Below, in pieces: positions 9,196-20,066 of a stretch of DNA of 64,000 nucleotides. Under the pieces are notes generated by a model, which was not told the DNA's origin, did no database searches, and saw nothing but the letters and a program-made list of their open reading frames with translations. The first letter of the stretch is position 1; every line of letters begins with the position of its first letter. Made by a program: the position numbers and the translations under genes. Origin of the DNA: Pseudomonas sp. Fl4BN1 (GTDB lineage Bacteria > Pseudomonadota > Gammaproteobacteria > Pseudomonadales > Pseudomonadaceae); contig NZ_JAAARM010000004.1 in assembly GCF_009908285.1 (NCBI RefSeq), positions 124,001 to 188,000 of the forward strand, in the 5' to 3' direction.

Positions 9196-9285
9196 GCAAA
9201 TTCCTGTCAGGCGTTGGCGGAGGACAAAAGCAAAGGGCACCTCTTCGACGCACAGACGAGGAAAAAGGCACCGCCAAAGGCCCAT

Positions 9286-9323
9286 AAAAAATGCCCCGCA
9301 TCGATGGATACGGGGCATTTTTT
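9286..9323 (-). terminator. Rho-independent terminator after brnQ
   Basis: AAAAAATGCCCCG and CGGGGCATTTTTT form a 13-bp stem around a 12-nt loop, with A- and T-runs on both sides, so it could work in both directions. It lies 44 bp past the brnQ stop and separates brnQ from the DUF599 gene. Confidence 0.9.
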
Positions 9324-9367
9324 AGTCCTCGGGCCGCTTGTGGCGGTCACCAAGCATCAGTGACTGA

Positions 9368-10681
9368 TCAAGCCAGGGCTTCGCTGCGCTTGCCCAGTAC
9401 GCGGTCGCAGACTACCGCTACCACCAGAATGATCACCGAAGGCACCAACCAGGCCAGACCCTGCTCGCTCAGCGGCAGGTGGGACAGTTGGGTCGGCATC
9501 CAGTCAGCCAGACCCGCGCCCTTGAATGCATCGATCAGGCCGAACACGAAGGACACCAGCATCACTGGACCGACGATGCGACGCTGATCCTGCCAGAAGT
9601 CCTTGCAGAAGCTCAGTGCCACCAGGGCGATGCAAGGCGGATAGATCGCCGTCAGCACCGGAATCGAGAAAGCGATCAACTTGGTCAGGCCCAGGTTCGA
9701 TACCAGCAGCGAGAACGCTGCGAGGATCACCACCAGGGTCTTGTAGGACAGTGGCAGAACGCGGCTGAAGTACTCGGCACAGGCGCAGGTCAGGCCTACC
9801 GCGGTCACCAAGCAAGCCAGGGAGATCAGCACCGCGAGGAAGCCGCTGCCCAGGGAGCCGAAGGTGTGCTGCACATAGGCATGCAACACTGCCGCACCAT
9901 TGGTGGCACCGGCGGCCACTTCATGACTGCCCGCCCCCAGGCGGAACAGACTGATGTACACCAGTGCCAGGCCGACACCGGCGATCAGGCCGGCGATGAC
10001 TGCGTAACGGGTGATCAGTTGAGGCGACTCGACCCCACGAGAACGGATCGCGTTGACGATGACAATACCGAACACCAGAGCGCCCAAGGTATCCATGGTC
10101 AGGTAACCATTGATGAATCCCTGGGAAAACGGTGCCGCCATGTACTCGGGAGTGGCGGTGCCAACTTCCCCTCCAGGCAAAGCGAAGGCGGCGATACCCA
10201 GCACTGCCAGGGCGATGATCTTCAGCGGCGCCAGGAAACGCCCGACGGTGTCCAGCAAACGCCCCGGATACAGCGAGATGAAGAACACCAGCAGGAAATA
10301 CGCCGAGCTGTAGAGGAACAGCGCCAGCGGGCTTTCACCGGTCAGCGGCGCGAGCCCCACTTCAAAGGACACGGTGGCGGTACGTGGCGTGGCGAACAGC
10401 GGGCCTACAGCCAGGTAGCAGACGGCAGCCAACAGGCCGCCGGCCACCTTGCCGATAGGCGTGCTCAGTGCGTCCATGGCGCCGCCGACCTTGGCCAGGG
10501 CAACCACGGTGATCACCGGCAGACCGACCGCGGTGATCAGGAAGCCTAGCGCCGCCATCCAGACATGGGGTCCGGACTGCAGGCCGACAATAGGCGGGAA
10601 GATGATGTTACCGGCCCCGACGAACAGGGCGAAAGTCATAAAGCCGAGTGCCAGAATGTCCTGGCCTTTCAACACTTTCAT
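9368..10681 (-). CDS. brnQ: Branched-chain amino acid carrier BrnQ (LIV-II)
   Basis: BrnQ imports leucine, isoleucine and valine through the inner membrane, driven by a cation gradient. The protein is 437 residues, the family length, and shows about twelve hydrophobic segments. The N-terminal family motif '[21 protein letters not shown]' and '[17 protein letters not shown]' are both present. The ATG is preceded by a stretch with GGAAAT on the noncoding side but no strong Shine-Dalgarno. Its 500-bp upstream region holds several inverted repeats, listed separately, that may govern it. It is followed by a strong terminator, so the gene stands alone. Confidence 0.95.
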   Translation of the reverse strand: MKVLKGQDILALGFMTFALFVGAGNIIFPPIVGLQSGPHVWMAALGFLITAVGLPVITVVALAKVGGAMDALSTPIGKVAGGLLAAVCYLAVGPLFATPRTATVSFEVGLAPLTGESPLALFLYSSAYFLLVFFISLYPGRLLDTVGRFLAPLKIIALAVLGIAAFALPGGEVGTATPEYMAAPFSQGFINGYLTMDTLGALVFGIVIVNAIRSRGVESPQLITRYAVIAGLIAGVGLALVYISLFRLGAGSHEVAAGATNGAAVLHAYVQHTFGSLGSGFLAVLISLACLVTAVGLTCACAEYFSRVLPLSYKTLVVILAAFSLLVSNLGLTKLIAFSIPVLTAIYPPCIALVALSFCKDFWQDQRRIVGPVMLVSFVFGLIDAFKGAGLADWMPTQLSHLPLSEQGLAWLVPSVIILVVAVVCDRVLGKRSEALA

Positions 10682-10721
10682 TAAGGAAATACCACACTAC
10701 TGAATCGGAATTTAGAGAGGG

Positions 10722-10769
10722 ATTTCCCTTATGGGTGAGGGAAATGCTGTCAGTCCGTATAAGACTGAC
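10722..10769 (-). promoter_or_regulatory. Two hairpins in the putative brnQ leader
   Basis: ATTTCCCT (10722-10729) pairs with AGGGAAAT (10738-10745), and GTCAGT (10749-10754) pairs with ACTGAC (10764-10769). Both lie 40-90 bp upstream of the brnQ start. No leucine-rich leader peptide was found on the brnQ strand, so classic attenuation is not supported. Operator or RNA-structure roles remain possible. Confidence 0.4.
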
Positions 10770-10872
10770 CCGTTTAGCGCGCAGCGACCTTGTGGGCAGC
10801 AGACGCAAAAAGAGGCGGCTAGCCTACCGAATCTGCAAGACGAACGCACCGGCGCAGTGCGAATTTTCTGAT

Positions 10873-10894
10873 ATGCGACATTGGGATGTCGCAT
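10873..10894. promoter_or_regulatory. Perfect palindrome upstream of brnQ, ArgR-like half-sites
   Basis: Nine-base arms ATGCGACAT and ATGTCGCAT surround TGGG. Read outward on either strand, each arm gives TGTCGC followed eight bases later by AA, which agrees with the Pseudomonas ArgR half-site as I recall it (TGTCGC-N8-AA). It lies about 190 bp upstream of brnQ. Function is inferred only. Confidence 0.45.
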
Positions 10895-10988
10895 TTTCGA
10901 AATTATATTTCCACCAGACTTAATCCATCCCCTGCGCAACCACTGGCTAGCCGGGGACCGAACCTTGCGAGAAGCGGCTTATGCTGCG

Positions 10989-11072
10989 GATGGCCTGTGC
11001 AAGAGCGGGTTTACACAGCAGATGGCTTGTGTGGGAGATGGCTTGTGTAGGAGCTGGCTTGCCAGCGAAGGC
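10989..11072. repeat. 16-bp degenerate tandem repeat leading into a REP element
   Basis: GATGGCTTGTGTGGGA (11021-11036) is directly followed by GATGGCTTGTGTAGGA (11037-11052), one mismatch apart. A more divergent copy lies at 10989-11004. The last copy merges with a single Pseudomonas REP element at 11046-11072 (TGTAGGAGCTGGCTTGCCAG and so on). Confidence 0.7.
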
Positions 11073-11126
11073 GCCCTCAAAGGGCAAGACCTCACCCTCA
11101 GCAGTCCCTCCTACGCCAGAAAGCAC

Positions 11127-11150
11127 AAAGGCCACCCGAAGGTGGCCTTT
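11127..11150 (-). terminator. Rho-independent terminator of the sdh-suc cluster
   Basis: A perfect ten-base stem (AAAGGCCACC/GGTGGCCTTT) with a CGAA (TTCG on the minus strand) loop lies 30 bp past the sucD stop. It is the expected end of the long TCA-cycle transcript. Confidence 0.85.
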
Positions 11151-11179
11151 GCTGGTTTTGCGTCAGCTAAGCGCGAGGC

Positions 11180-12061
11180 TTACTTGACAGCCCAACCAGT
11201 CAGCTCGGCCAAGGCCTTGCCGATGTCTGCCAGCGAACGCACGGTTTTCACGCCTGCGTCTTGCAGAGCAGCGAATTTCTCGTCTGCAGTGCCTTTGCCG
11301 CCAGAGATGATTGCACCAGCATGGCCCATGCGCTTGCCCGCAGGGGCAGTCACACCAGCGATGTAGGAAACAACCGGCTTGGTTACGTGAGCCTTGATGT
11401 AGGCAGCCGCTTCTTCTTCAGCCGAACCACCGATCTCACCGATCATCACGATCGCTTCGGTCTTCGGGTCTTCCTGGAACAGCTTCAGGATGTCGATGAA
11501 GTTGGAGCCTGGGATCGGGTCACCACCGATGCCGACGCAGGTGGACTGACCGAAACCGGCGTCAGTGGTCTGCTTCACAGCTTCGTAGGTCAGGGTGCCG
11601 GAACGGGAAACGATACCGACCTTGCCTGGCAAGTGAATGTGACCTGGCATGATGCCGATCTTGCATTCGCCTGGGGTGATCACGCCTGGGCAGTTAGGGC
11701 CGATCAGGGTAACACCCAGCTCGTCGCACTTAACTTTAGCGTCCAGCATGTCCAGGGTAGGAATGCCTTCGGTGATGCAGACGATCAGCTTGATGCCGCC
11801 GAAAGCCGCTTCCAGGATCGAGTCCTTGCAGAAAGGAGCTGGAACGTAGATCACGCTGGCGGTGGCGCCAGTGGCTGCTACAGCGTCTTTCACGGTGTTG
11901 AACACTGGCAGACCCAGGTGCTCGGTGCCGCCTTTGCCCGGAGTTACGCCACCGACCATCTTGGTGCCGTATTCGATGGCTTGCTGGGTGTGGAAACTAC
12001 CTTGCGAACCGGTAATACCCTGGCAGATAACTTTGGTGTCTTTATTGATCAGGACGCTCAT
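11180..12061 (-). CDS. sucD: Succinate-CoA ligase (ADP-forming) subunit alpha
   Basis: This is the alpha subunit of succinyl-CoA synthetase. It makes ATP (or GTP) while turning succinyl-CoA into succinate in the TCA cycle. The protein is 293 residues. The N-terminal CoA-binding Rossmann domain begins '[15 protein letters not shown]'. The phosphorylated histidine is His247 in '[17 protein letters not shown]', the counterpart of E. coli His246. The start codon overlaps the sucC stop (TAATG), so both subunits are made in step. It is the last gene of the sdh-suc cluster. Confidence 0.98.
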   Translation of the reverse strand: MSVLINKDTKVICQGITGSQGSFHTQQAIEYGTKMVGGVTPGKGGTEHLGLPVFNTVKDAVAATGATASVIYVPAPFCKDSILEAAFGGIKLIVCITEGIPTLDMLDAKVKCDELGVTLIGPNCPGVITPGECKIGIMPGHIHLPGKVGIVSRSGTLTYEAVKQTTDAGFGQSTCVGIGGDPIPGSNFIDILKLFQEDPKTEAIVMIGEIGGSAEEEAAAYIKAHVTKPVVSYIAGVTAPAGKRMGHAGAIISGGKGTADEKFAALQDAGVKTVRSLADIGKALAELTGWAVK

Positions 12062-13227
12062 TATTTGCCCTCCGCAGCTTTGACAACTTGTTGAGCAGCG
12101 TCGGTCAGGCTGGTAGCAGCGATGATGTTCAAGCCGCTTTCTGCCAGTACTTTAGCGCCCAGTTCAGCGTTGTTGCCTTCAAGGCGAACAACAACCGGGA
12201 TTTTCACGCCGACTTCTTTCACGGCGCCAATGATGCCTTCGGCAATCATGTCGCAACGAACGATGCCGCCGAAGATGTTAACCAGTACTGCAGCGACGTT
12301 AGTGTCGGACAGAATGATTTTGAAGGCTTCGGTCACGCGCTCTTTGGTAGCACCACCACCTACGTCGAGGAAGTTGGCTGGCTTGCCGCCGTGCAGGTTG
12401 ACGATGTCCATGGTACCCATGGCCAGGCCAGCACCGTTGACCATGCAGCCGATGTTGCCTTCCAGGGCTACGTAGTTCAGTTCGAACTTGGCAGCGTGCG
12501 CTTCGCGCGGATCGTCCTGGGACGGATCGTGGAAAGTCTTCAGCTTAGGCTGACGATACATGGCGTTGGCGTCGATGTTGATCTTCGCGTCCAGGCAATG
12601 CAGATCGCCGTCAGCCTTGATCACCAGCGGGTTCACTTCCAGCAGTGCCAGATCGTGGTCCTGGAACAGTTTGGCCAGGCCGACGAAGATCTTCGCGAAC
12701 TGAGCAACTTGCTTACCTTCCAGACCCAGCTGGAATGCCAGCTCGCGACCCTGGAATGGCTGAGCGCCAACCAGTGGATCGATAGTGGCCTTGAGGATTT
12801 TCTCAGGGGTGTCGTGAGCGATTTTCTCGATGTCCACGCCACCTTCGGTGGAAGCCATGAACACGATGCGACGGCTCGAACGGTCAACGACAGCGCCCAG
12901 GTACAGCTCTTTAGCGATATCAGTGCACGATTCAACCAGGATCTTGGTGACAGGCTGGCCATTGGCGTCAGTCTGATAGGTCACCAGACGCTTGCCCAAC
13001 CACTGCTGAGCGAAGGCTTTAGCGTCTTCTTTGCTGCGAACCAGCTTAACGCCGCCCGCTTTACCGCGACCACCAGCGTGAACCTGGGCTTTGACAACCC
13101 ACTCGGAGCCGCCGATTTTGTCGCAAGCTTCTGCTGCTGCTTCCGGGGTGTCTACTGCGTAGCCTTGGGATACTGGCAGGCCGTATTCAGCGAACAGCTG
13201 CTTACCCTGATACTCGTGAAGATTCAT
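12061..13227 (-). CDS. sucC: Succinate-CoA ligase (ADP-forming) subunit beta
   Basis: This is the beta subunit of succinyl-CoA synthetase, 388 residues from [18 protein letters not shown]. The N-terminal ATP-grasp domain contains '[20 protein letters not shown]', and the C-terminal domain has '[16 protein letters not shown]' with the power-helix region. The open frame runs further upstream to 13416, but homologues begin at this ATG. It is separated from lpd by 229 bp of noncoding sequence, where no strong terminator was found, so readthrough from the upstream suc genes is likely. Confidence 0.98.
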   Translation of the reverse strand: MNLHEYQGKQLFAEYGLPVSQGYAVDTPEAAAEACDKIGGSEWVVKAQVHAGGRGKAGGVKLVRSKEDAKAFAQQWLGKRLVTYQTDANGQPVTKILVESCTDIAKELYLGAVVDRSSRRIVFMASTEGGVDIEKIAHDTPEKILKATIDPLVGAQPFQGRELAFQLGLEGKQVAQFAKIFVGLAKLFQDHDLALLEVNPLVIKADGDLHCLDAKINIDANAMYRQPKLKTFHDPSQDDPREAHAAKFELNYVALEGNIGCMVNGAGLAMGTMDIVNLHGGKPANFLDVGGGATKERVTEAFKIILSDTNVAAVLVNIFGGIVRCDMIAEGIIGAVKEVGVKIPVVVRLEGNNAELGAKVLAESGLNIIAATSLTDAAQQVVKAAEGK

Positions 13228-13456
13228 GCTTTTTACCGTCTTCGTTAGGTACTGCGCATTCGGCGCTGCGCTCGTGATGAGTGCCGCGCCACCTGTGACC
13301 GCTACTCTCAAACCAGCGCCACACCCTGAACCTGGAACCTGGGCTCCGGTCCAGTGTGTGGCGCTACCCCGAGAGGTCGAGTCCAGCGGATATTCCGCGG
13401 TGAGTCTTGCGCACAAGGCTCACGACGGGCCAACCGCCGTGGTTTCTTATTATTGC

Positions 13457-14998
<1,542 letters not shown>

Positions 14999-16213
14999 TT
15001 AGATGTCCAGGAGCAGACGCGCTGGATCTTCCAGCAGGTTCTTGATGGTCACCAGGAACGTCACGGCTTCTTTACCGTCGATCAGGCGGTGGTCGTAGGA
15101 CAGCGCCAGGTACATCATCGGACGGATTACCACCTGACCGTTGATCGCCATAGGACGCTGCAGGATATTGTGCATGCCCAGGATCGCTGCTTGTGGCGGG
15201 TTGACGATCGGGGTCGACATCATCGAACCGAAAGTACCACCGTTGGTGATGGTGAAAGTACCACCAGTCATCTCTTCCATCGATAGCTTGCCGTCACGGG
15301 CCTTCTTGCCGAAGGTGGCAATGCCGCCTTCGATTTCAGCCAGGCTCATCAGTTCGGCGTTACGCAGAACCGGAACCACCAGGCCACGGTCGCTGGAAAC
15401 CGCAACACCAACGTCGGCGTAGCCGTGGTAAACGATGTCGGCACCGTCGATCGAAGCGTTGACAGCCGGGAAGCGCTTCAGCGCTTCTGTAGCGGCCTTG
15501 ACGAAGAACGACATGAAGCCCAGGCGTACGCCATTGTGGGACTTCTCGAACAGATCCTTGTACTTCGAACGCAGGGCCATGACTTCAGTCATGTCGACTT
15601 CGTTGAAGGTGGTCAGCATCGCCATGTTCGACTGGGCTTCAACCAGACGCTCGGCAACCTTGGCGCGCAGACGGGTCATTGGCACACGCTTTTCAACGCG
15701 GTCGCCGGCAGCGAATACCGGAGCAGCAGCGGCAGGAGCCGGAGCCTTGGCAGGCGCGGCAGCTGGAGCGGCTTTCTTCGCGGCAACAGCAGCCACCACG
15801 TCTTCCTTGGTCACGCGACCGCCTTTGCCGGTACCGGCAACGGACGCAATGTTGATGCCATTCTCTTCAGCCAGCTTGCGCGCAGCAGGCGCAGCGATTG
15901 GATCGTCTTCGCCTTCGGCAGCAGTTGGGGCAGCAGCGGCAGCGGCCGGAGCAGCAGGAGCCGCGGCAGCAGCAGCGCCTTCAACGATGGAGCCCAGGAC
16001 TTCGTCGGACAGAACGGTGTCGCCTTCGTTCTTGACGATAGCGCCCAGCACGCCGTCAGCAGTGGCCAGCACTTCCAGCACAACCTTGTCGGTCTCGATG
16101 TCAACAATCAGGTCGTCGCGCTTGACGGCGTCGCCTGGTTGTTTGTGCCAGGTGGCAACGGTGCCATCGGCAACCGATTCCGGGAAAGTGGGGGCTTTGA
16201 TCTCGATAGCCAT
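14999..16213 (-). CDS. sucB: Dihydrolipoyllysine succinyltransferase, E2 of 2-oxoglutarate dehydrogenase
   Basis: This E2 core enzyme transfers the succinyl group to CoA. It is 404 residues. The N-terminal lipoyl domain carries Lys43 in '[10 protein letters not shown]', followed by an Ala/Pro-rich linker (about 77-105). The E3-binding domain contains '[30 protein letters not shown]', and a second Ala/Pro linker follows. The catalytic domain ends with '[17 protein letters not shown]', where the His is the active-site residue. AAGGAA precedes the start. One lipoyl domain is typical for SucB. Confidence 0.98.
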   Translation of the reverse strand: MAIEIKAPTFPESVADGTVATWHKQPGDAVKRDDLIVDIETDKVVLEVLATADGVLGAIVKNEGDTVLSDEVLGSIVEGAAAAAAPAAPAAAAAAPTAAEGEDDPIAAPAARKLAEENGINIASVAGTGKGGRVTKEDVVAAVAAKKAAPAAAPAKAPAPAAAAPVFAAGDRVEKRVPMTRLRAKVAERLVEAQSNMAMLTTFNEVDMTEVMALRSKYKDLFEKSHNGVRLGFMSFFVKAATEALKRFPAVNASIDGADIVYHGYADVGVAVSSDRGLVVPVLRNAELMSLAEIEGGIATFGKKARDGKLSMEEMTGGTFTITNGGTFGSMMSTPIVNPPQAAILGMHNILQRPMAINGQVVIRPMMYLALSYDHRLIDGKEAVTFLVTIKNLLEDPARLLLDI

Positions 16214-16255
16214 TATCTGTGGTTCCTTAAATTCGGTTTCAGGTGCGCGAAGGCG

Positions 16256-19087
16256 TTAAACAGTAAAGGCATCTTGCAGCAGTTTTTCCTGCTGCTCAGC
16301 GTGCATCGATGCGTAACCACAAGCAGGGGCAGCAGAAGCGTCACGGCCCGCGTACTCGAGTACGAGCGACTTGTTGTGACCGCTGATGATGCGACGCATG
16401 TGATGCTGGCTGCAGTACCAGGCACCCTGGTTCATCGGCTCTTCCTGACACCAAACGATGTGTTTGAGGTTGGTGTAGGGAGCCAGGACTTCAATCAAGT
16501 CGTCCTCAGGGAATGGGTACAGCTGCTCAAGACGCACGATGGCGATATCGTCACGACCTTCGGCACGGCGTTTTTCCAGCAGGTCGTAGTAGACCTTGCC
16601 GCTCGCCAGCACGATACGACCGACCTTTTTCGGGTCCTGGGCATCGATTTCCGGAATAACGGTCTGGAATGAACCTTCGGCCAGATCTTCCAGGGTCGAG
16701 ATGGCCAATTTATGACGCAGCAGCGACTTCGGTGTCAGGACGATCAACGGCTTGCGCAGCGGGCGAATCACCTGACGACGCAGCAAGTGGTAGATCTGCG
16801 CCGGCGTGGTCGGTACGGCTACCTGAATGTTGTGCTCAGCGCACAGCTGCAGATAACGCTCCAGGCGAGCCGAAGAGTGCTCCGGCCCCTGACCTTCATA
16901 ACCGTGCGGCAGCAGCATGGTCAGACCGCAGAGACGGCCCCACTTGTGCTCGCCACTGGTGATGAACTGGTCGATAACCACCTGGGCACCGTTGGCGAAG
17001 TCGCCGAACTGGGCTTCCCAGATCACCAACGCGTCAGGCGTGGTGGTCGAGTAACCGTATTCGAACGCCAGTACGGCTTCTTCGGACAGGAACGAATCGT
17101 ACAGGTCGAAACGTGGCTGGCCTTGGTACAGGTGCTGCAGCGGGATGTAGGTACCCGCGTCTTTCTGGTTGTGCAAGACCGCGTGACGGTGCGAGAACGT
17201 ACCGCGACCGATGTCCTGGCCAGTCATGCGAATCGGGTGACCTTCGAACGCCAGGGTCGCGTACGCCATGGTTTCAGCGTAACCCCAGTTGATCGGCAGG
17301 CCGCCGGCTTGCATCTTTTGACGGTCTTCGTAGATCTTCGCCACTTGGCGCTGCACCACGAAGCCTTCCGGGATTTCCAGCAGCTTGGCGGACAGCTCTT
17401 GCAGGGTCTTGAGATCGAACCGGGTGTCATGACGCGCAGTCCAAGCGTGACCCAGATACGGACGCCAGTCGACGAACAACTCTTTGTTCGGCTCTTTGAC
17501 CAAGCTTTTTACCACGTGCAGACCATTGTCCAGCGCGTTGCGGTATTCATCGATCTTCGCTTGAACACGCGCATCATCGACCACACCGGCCTGGGTCAGG
17601 CGTTCGGCGTACAGCTCACGGGTGGTGCGCTGCTTGGTGATTTGCTGGTACATCAACGGCTGGGTGCCGCTCGGCTCATCCGCTTCGTTGTGGCCACGAC
17701 GACGGTAGCAGACCAGATCGATCACCACGTCGCGCTTGTACTGCATGCGGTAGTCGATCGCCAGCTGGGTCACGAACAATACGGCTTCCGGATCATCACC
17801 ATTCACATGGAGGATCGGCGCCTGGATCATCTTCGCGACGTCGGTGGCGTACTCGGTGGAACGCGAGTCCAGCGGGTTGCTGATGGTGAAACCGACCTGG
17901 TTGTTGATCACGATGTGCACAGTACCGCCGGTCTTGAAACCGCGGGTCTGGGACATCTGGAAGGTTTCCATGACCACGCCTTGACCGGCGAATGCCGCGT
18001 CACCGTGGATGGAGATCGGCAGAACCTTCTCGCCGGTTGGGTCGTTACGACGATCCTGACGGGCGCGTACCGAACCTTCGACCACTGGAGATACGATTTC
18101 CAGGTGGGACGGGTTGAACGCCATCGCCAAGTGGACTTCGCCACCGGTAGTCATCACGTTGGACGAGAAGCCCTGGTGATACTTGACGTCACCGGAACCC
18201 AGCTCGACCTTCTTCTTGCCTTCGAACTCGTCGAACAGCTCGCGCGGGTTCTTGCCGAAGGTGTTGACCAGCACGTTCAGACGGCCACGGTGGGCCATAC
18301 CGATGACGATTTCCTTGGTGCCGTAGGAACCGGAACGCTGGATCAGCTCGTCGAGCATCGGGATCAGGCTTTCGCCGCCTTCCAGACCGAAACGCTTGGT
18401 GCCCGGGTATTTGGTGCCCAGGTATTTTTCCAGGCCTTCACCGGCAGTCACACGCTCGAGCAGGTGGCTCTTGATGTCAGCAGAGTACGTCGGACGACCA
18501 CGCACGCTTTCCAGACGCTGCTGGAACCACTGGCGCTGCTCGGAATCGGTGATATGCGTGAATTCAGCGCCGATGGTGCGGCAATATGTCTGCTGCAACG
18601 CTTCGTGAATTTCGCGTAGGCTCGCTTCCTCTTTGCCGATGAACAGGTCGCCGGCACGGAAGGTCGTATCAAGATCGGCATTGGTCAAGCCGTAATGATT
18701 GATCGACAGGTCTGCAGGTGCAGGACGCTGCCACAGCCCCAGCGGGTCCAGCTGGGCTGCCTGGTGGCCACGCATCCGATAGGCCTGGATCAATCGCAGC
18801 ACTTCAACTTGCTTCTTTTCGTGCTCACTGCTCACGCTGCCGGCGGATACCGGTTGGGCGCGGCGCTGGTTCTTTGCCAGCAAGACGAAATGATCGCGGA
18901 TTGTCGAGTGCGAAACATCGATGGCAGTGCTGCCGTCGGTAGGCAACTTCTGAAAGTAAGTGCGCCACTCTTCTGGCACAGCGTTAGGGTCGTGCAGGTA
19001 GAGCTCGTAGAGCTCTTCCACATAGGCAGCGTTACTACCGGATAGGTAGGCGCTGTTCCACATGCGCTGCATCACGCTTTCTTGCAT
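16256..19087 (-). CDS. sucA: 2-oxoglutarate dehydrogenase E1 component
   Basis: This thiamine-diphosphate enzyme decarboxylates 2-oxoglutarate and succinylates the lipoyl group of SucB. It is 943 residues, the normal length. The N-terminal segment 'NSAYLSGSNAAYVEELYELYLHDPNAVPEEW' binds E2. The ThDP pocket includes 'GMAHRGRLNVLVN' and 'ISIHGDAAFAGQGVVMET', and the C-terminal half has 'EYGYSTTTPDALVIWEAQFGDFANGAQVVIDQF'. A GAGG lies 11 nt before the ATG; the ATG at codon 6 is a possible alternative. It is 42 bp upstream of sucB, clearly in one transcript with it. Confidence 0.98.
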   Translation of the reverse strand: MQESVMQRMWNSAYLSGSNAAYVEELYELYLHDPNAVPEEWRTYFQKLPTDGSTAIDVSHSTIRDHFVLLAKNQRRAQPVSAGSVSSEHEKKQVEVLRLIQAYRMRGHQAAQLDPLGLWQRPAPADLSINHYGLTNADLDTTFRAGDLFIGKEEASLREIHEALQQTYCRTIGAEFTHITDSEQRQWFQQRLESVRGRPTYSADIKSHLLERVTAGEGLEKYLGTKYPGTKRFGLEGGESLIPMLDELIQRSGSYGTKEIVIGMAHRGRLNVLVNTFGKNPRELFDEFEGKKKVELGSGDVKYHQGFSSNVMTTGGEVHLAMAFNPSHLEIVSPVVEGSVRARQDRRNDPTGEKVLPISIHGDAAFAGQGVVMETFQMSQTRGFKTGGTVHIVINNQVGFTISNPLDSRSTEYATDVAKMIQAPILHVNGDDPEAVLFVTQLAIDYRMQYKRDVVIDLVCYRRRGHNEADEPSGTQPLMYQQITKQRTTRELYAERLTQAGVVDDARVQAKIDEYRNALDNGLHVVKSLVKEPNKELFVDWRPYLGHAWTARHDTRFDLKTLQELSAKLLEIPEGFVVQRQVAKIYEDRQKMQAGGLPINWGYAETMAYATLAFEGHPIRMTGQDIGRGTFSHRHAVLHNQKDAGTYIPLQHLYQGQPRFDLYDSFLSEEAVLAFEYGYSTTTPDALVIWEAQFGDFANGAQVVIDQFITSGEHKWGRLCGLTMLLPHGYEGQGPEHSSARLERYLQLCAEHNIQVAVPTTPAQIYHLLRRQVIRPLRKPLIVLTPKSLLRHKLAISTLEDLAEGSFQTVIPEIDAQDPKKVGRIVLASGKVYYDLLEKRRAEGRDDIAIVRLEQLYPFPEDDLIEVLAPYTNLKHIVWCQEEPMNQGAWYCSQHHMRRIISGHNKSLVLEYAGRDASAAPACGYASMHAEQQEKLLQDAFTV

Positions 19088-19278
19088 GCTTGGTCACCCT
19101 CGGTTAGGGGAACACCACCGGCGACGACACCGAGCAAGCTTGCAGAAGTCCGAATGCAGCGACCAAAACAAGCCACTTAGGATCACGCTGATAGTCCGGG
19201 TACCAGCCCGGATGCCCCTGCTTGTCTCATTTCTTCAAAAATAAGAGCAGCCACTTTGTGAGCTGCTGCTCAGGTTAG

Positions 19279-19315
19279 AGCCATGACGCGGGTTGAAGCC
19301 CGCGCCGTGGCTTTT
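19279..19315 (+). terminator. Hairpin between sdhB and sucA, terminator-like only on the plus strand
   Basis: AGCCA/TGGCT outer arms and CGCGGG/CCCGCG inner arms form a stable stem with a TTTT tail on the plus strand. The sdh and suc genes run on the minus strand, where no T-run follows. In their direction it would act as a stem-loop, for example in mRNA processing, rather than a classic terminator. A second weak hairpin with AGCAGC/GCTGCT arms lies at 19246-19267. Confidence 0.55.
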
Positions 19316-19350
19316 ACGGGTACAGCGGTCCTACGGGTACAGCAGCTGAA

Positions 19351-20055
19351 TCACACGCCACTTTGCAGCAACATGTTACGGATGTGACCGATGGCCTTAG
19401 TCGGGTTCAGGCCTTTCGGACAAACGTTGACGCAGTTCATGATCCCCCGGCAGCGGAATACGCTGAACGGGTCATCCAGTGAAGCCAGACGCTCGGACGT
19501 CTTGGTGTCACGGCTGTCTGCCAGGAAGCGATAGGCTTGCAGCAGCGCAGCTGGACCCAGGAACTTGTCCGGGTTCCACCAGAAGGACGGGCAAGAGGTC
19601 GAGCAGCAAGCGCACAGGATGCACTCGTACAGACCGTCGAGCTTCTCGCGCTCTTCCGGGGACTGCAGACGCTCGATGGCCGGAGCCGGCGTATCGTTCT
19701 GCAGGAATGGCTTCACCTTCTCGTATTGCTTGTAGAAGATGCTCATATCGACGACCAGGTCACGGATAACCGGCAAACCTGGCAGCGGACGAACAACCAG
19801 CTTGTTCTTCTTGACCACGGCGGACAGCGGCGTGATGCACGCCAGGCCGTTCTTGCCGTTGATGTTCATGCCGTCGGAACCGCAGACGCCTTCACGGCAG
19901 GAGCGACGATAGGAGAAACCTTCGTCCTGCTCTTTGATCAGCGCCAGCACGTCCAGCACCATCAGGTCTTTACCACCGGTATCGACCGAGAATTCCTGCA
20001 TGAACGGCGCAGCGTCCTGATCAGGGTTGTAGCGATACACACTGACTTGCAACAT
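19351..20055 (-). CDS. sdhB: Succinate dehydrogenase iron-sulfur subunit
   Basis: SdhB passes electrons from the flavin of SdhA through three iron-sulfur clusters to ubiquinone at the membrane. It is 234 residues from MLQVSVYRYNPDQD. Cys53, Cys58 and Cys73 (with Asp61) hold the [2Fe-2S] cluster. 'CILCACCSTSCPSFWW' and 'CRGIMNCVNVCPKGLNP' hold the [4Fe-4S] and [3Fe-4S] clusters. The frame opens at a GTG three codons earlier, but AAGGGTGG is well spaced for the ATG chosen here. It follows sdhA after 11 bp. Confidence 0.97.
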   Translation of the reverse strand: MLQVSVYRYNPDQDAAPFMQEFSVDTGGKDLMVLDVLALIKEQDEGFSYRRSCREGVCGSDGMNINGKNGLACITPLSAVVKKNKLVVRPLPGLPVIRDLVVDMSIFYKQYEKVKPFLQNDTPAPAIERLQSPEEREKLDGLYECILCACCSTSCPSFWWNPDKFLGPAALLQAYRFLADSRDTKTSERLASLDDPFSVFRCRGIMNCVNVCPKGLNPTKAIGHIRNMLLQSGV

Positions 20056-20066
20056 AGTGGCCACCC

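Larger units (their letters stand above)
10682..11179. other. Intergenic region upstream of brnQ and downstream of sucD
   Basis: No gene was recognised in these 498 bases. They hold, from left to right, two short hairpins close to the brnQ start (10722-10745 and 10749-10769), a perfect 22-bp palindrome (10873-10894), a degenerate 16-bp repeat series running into a single REP element (10989-11072), and the sucD terminator (11127-11150). Confidence 0.7.

Noticed and set aside
9479..10549. 356-residue plus-strand frame
   Set aside because: It is the shadow of brnQ, Gln/Arg/Asp-rich, without a start region or known domain.
10608..10939. Leader peptide or small gene before brnQ
   Set aside because: The short minus-strand frames have no Leu/Ile/Val run, no ribosome site and no conservation that can be judged here.
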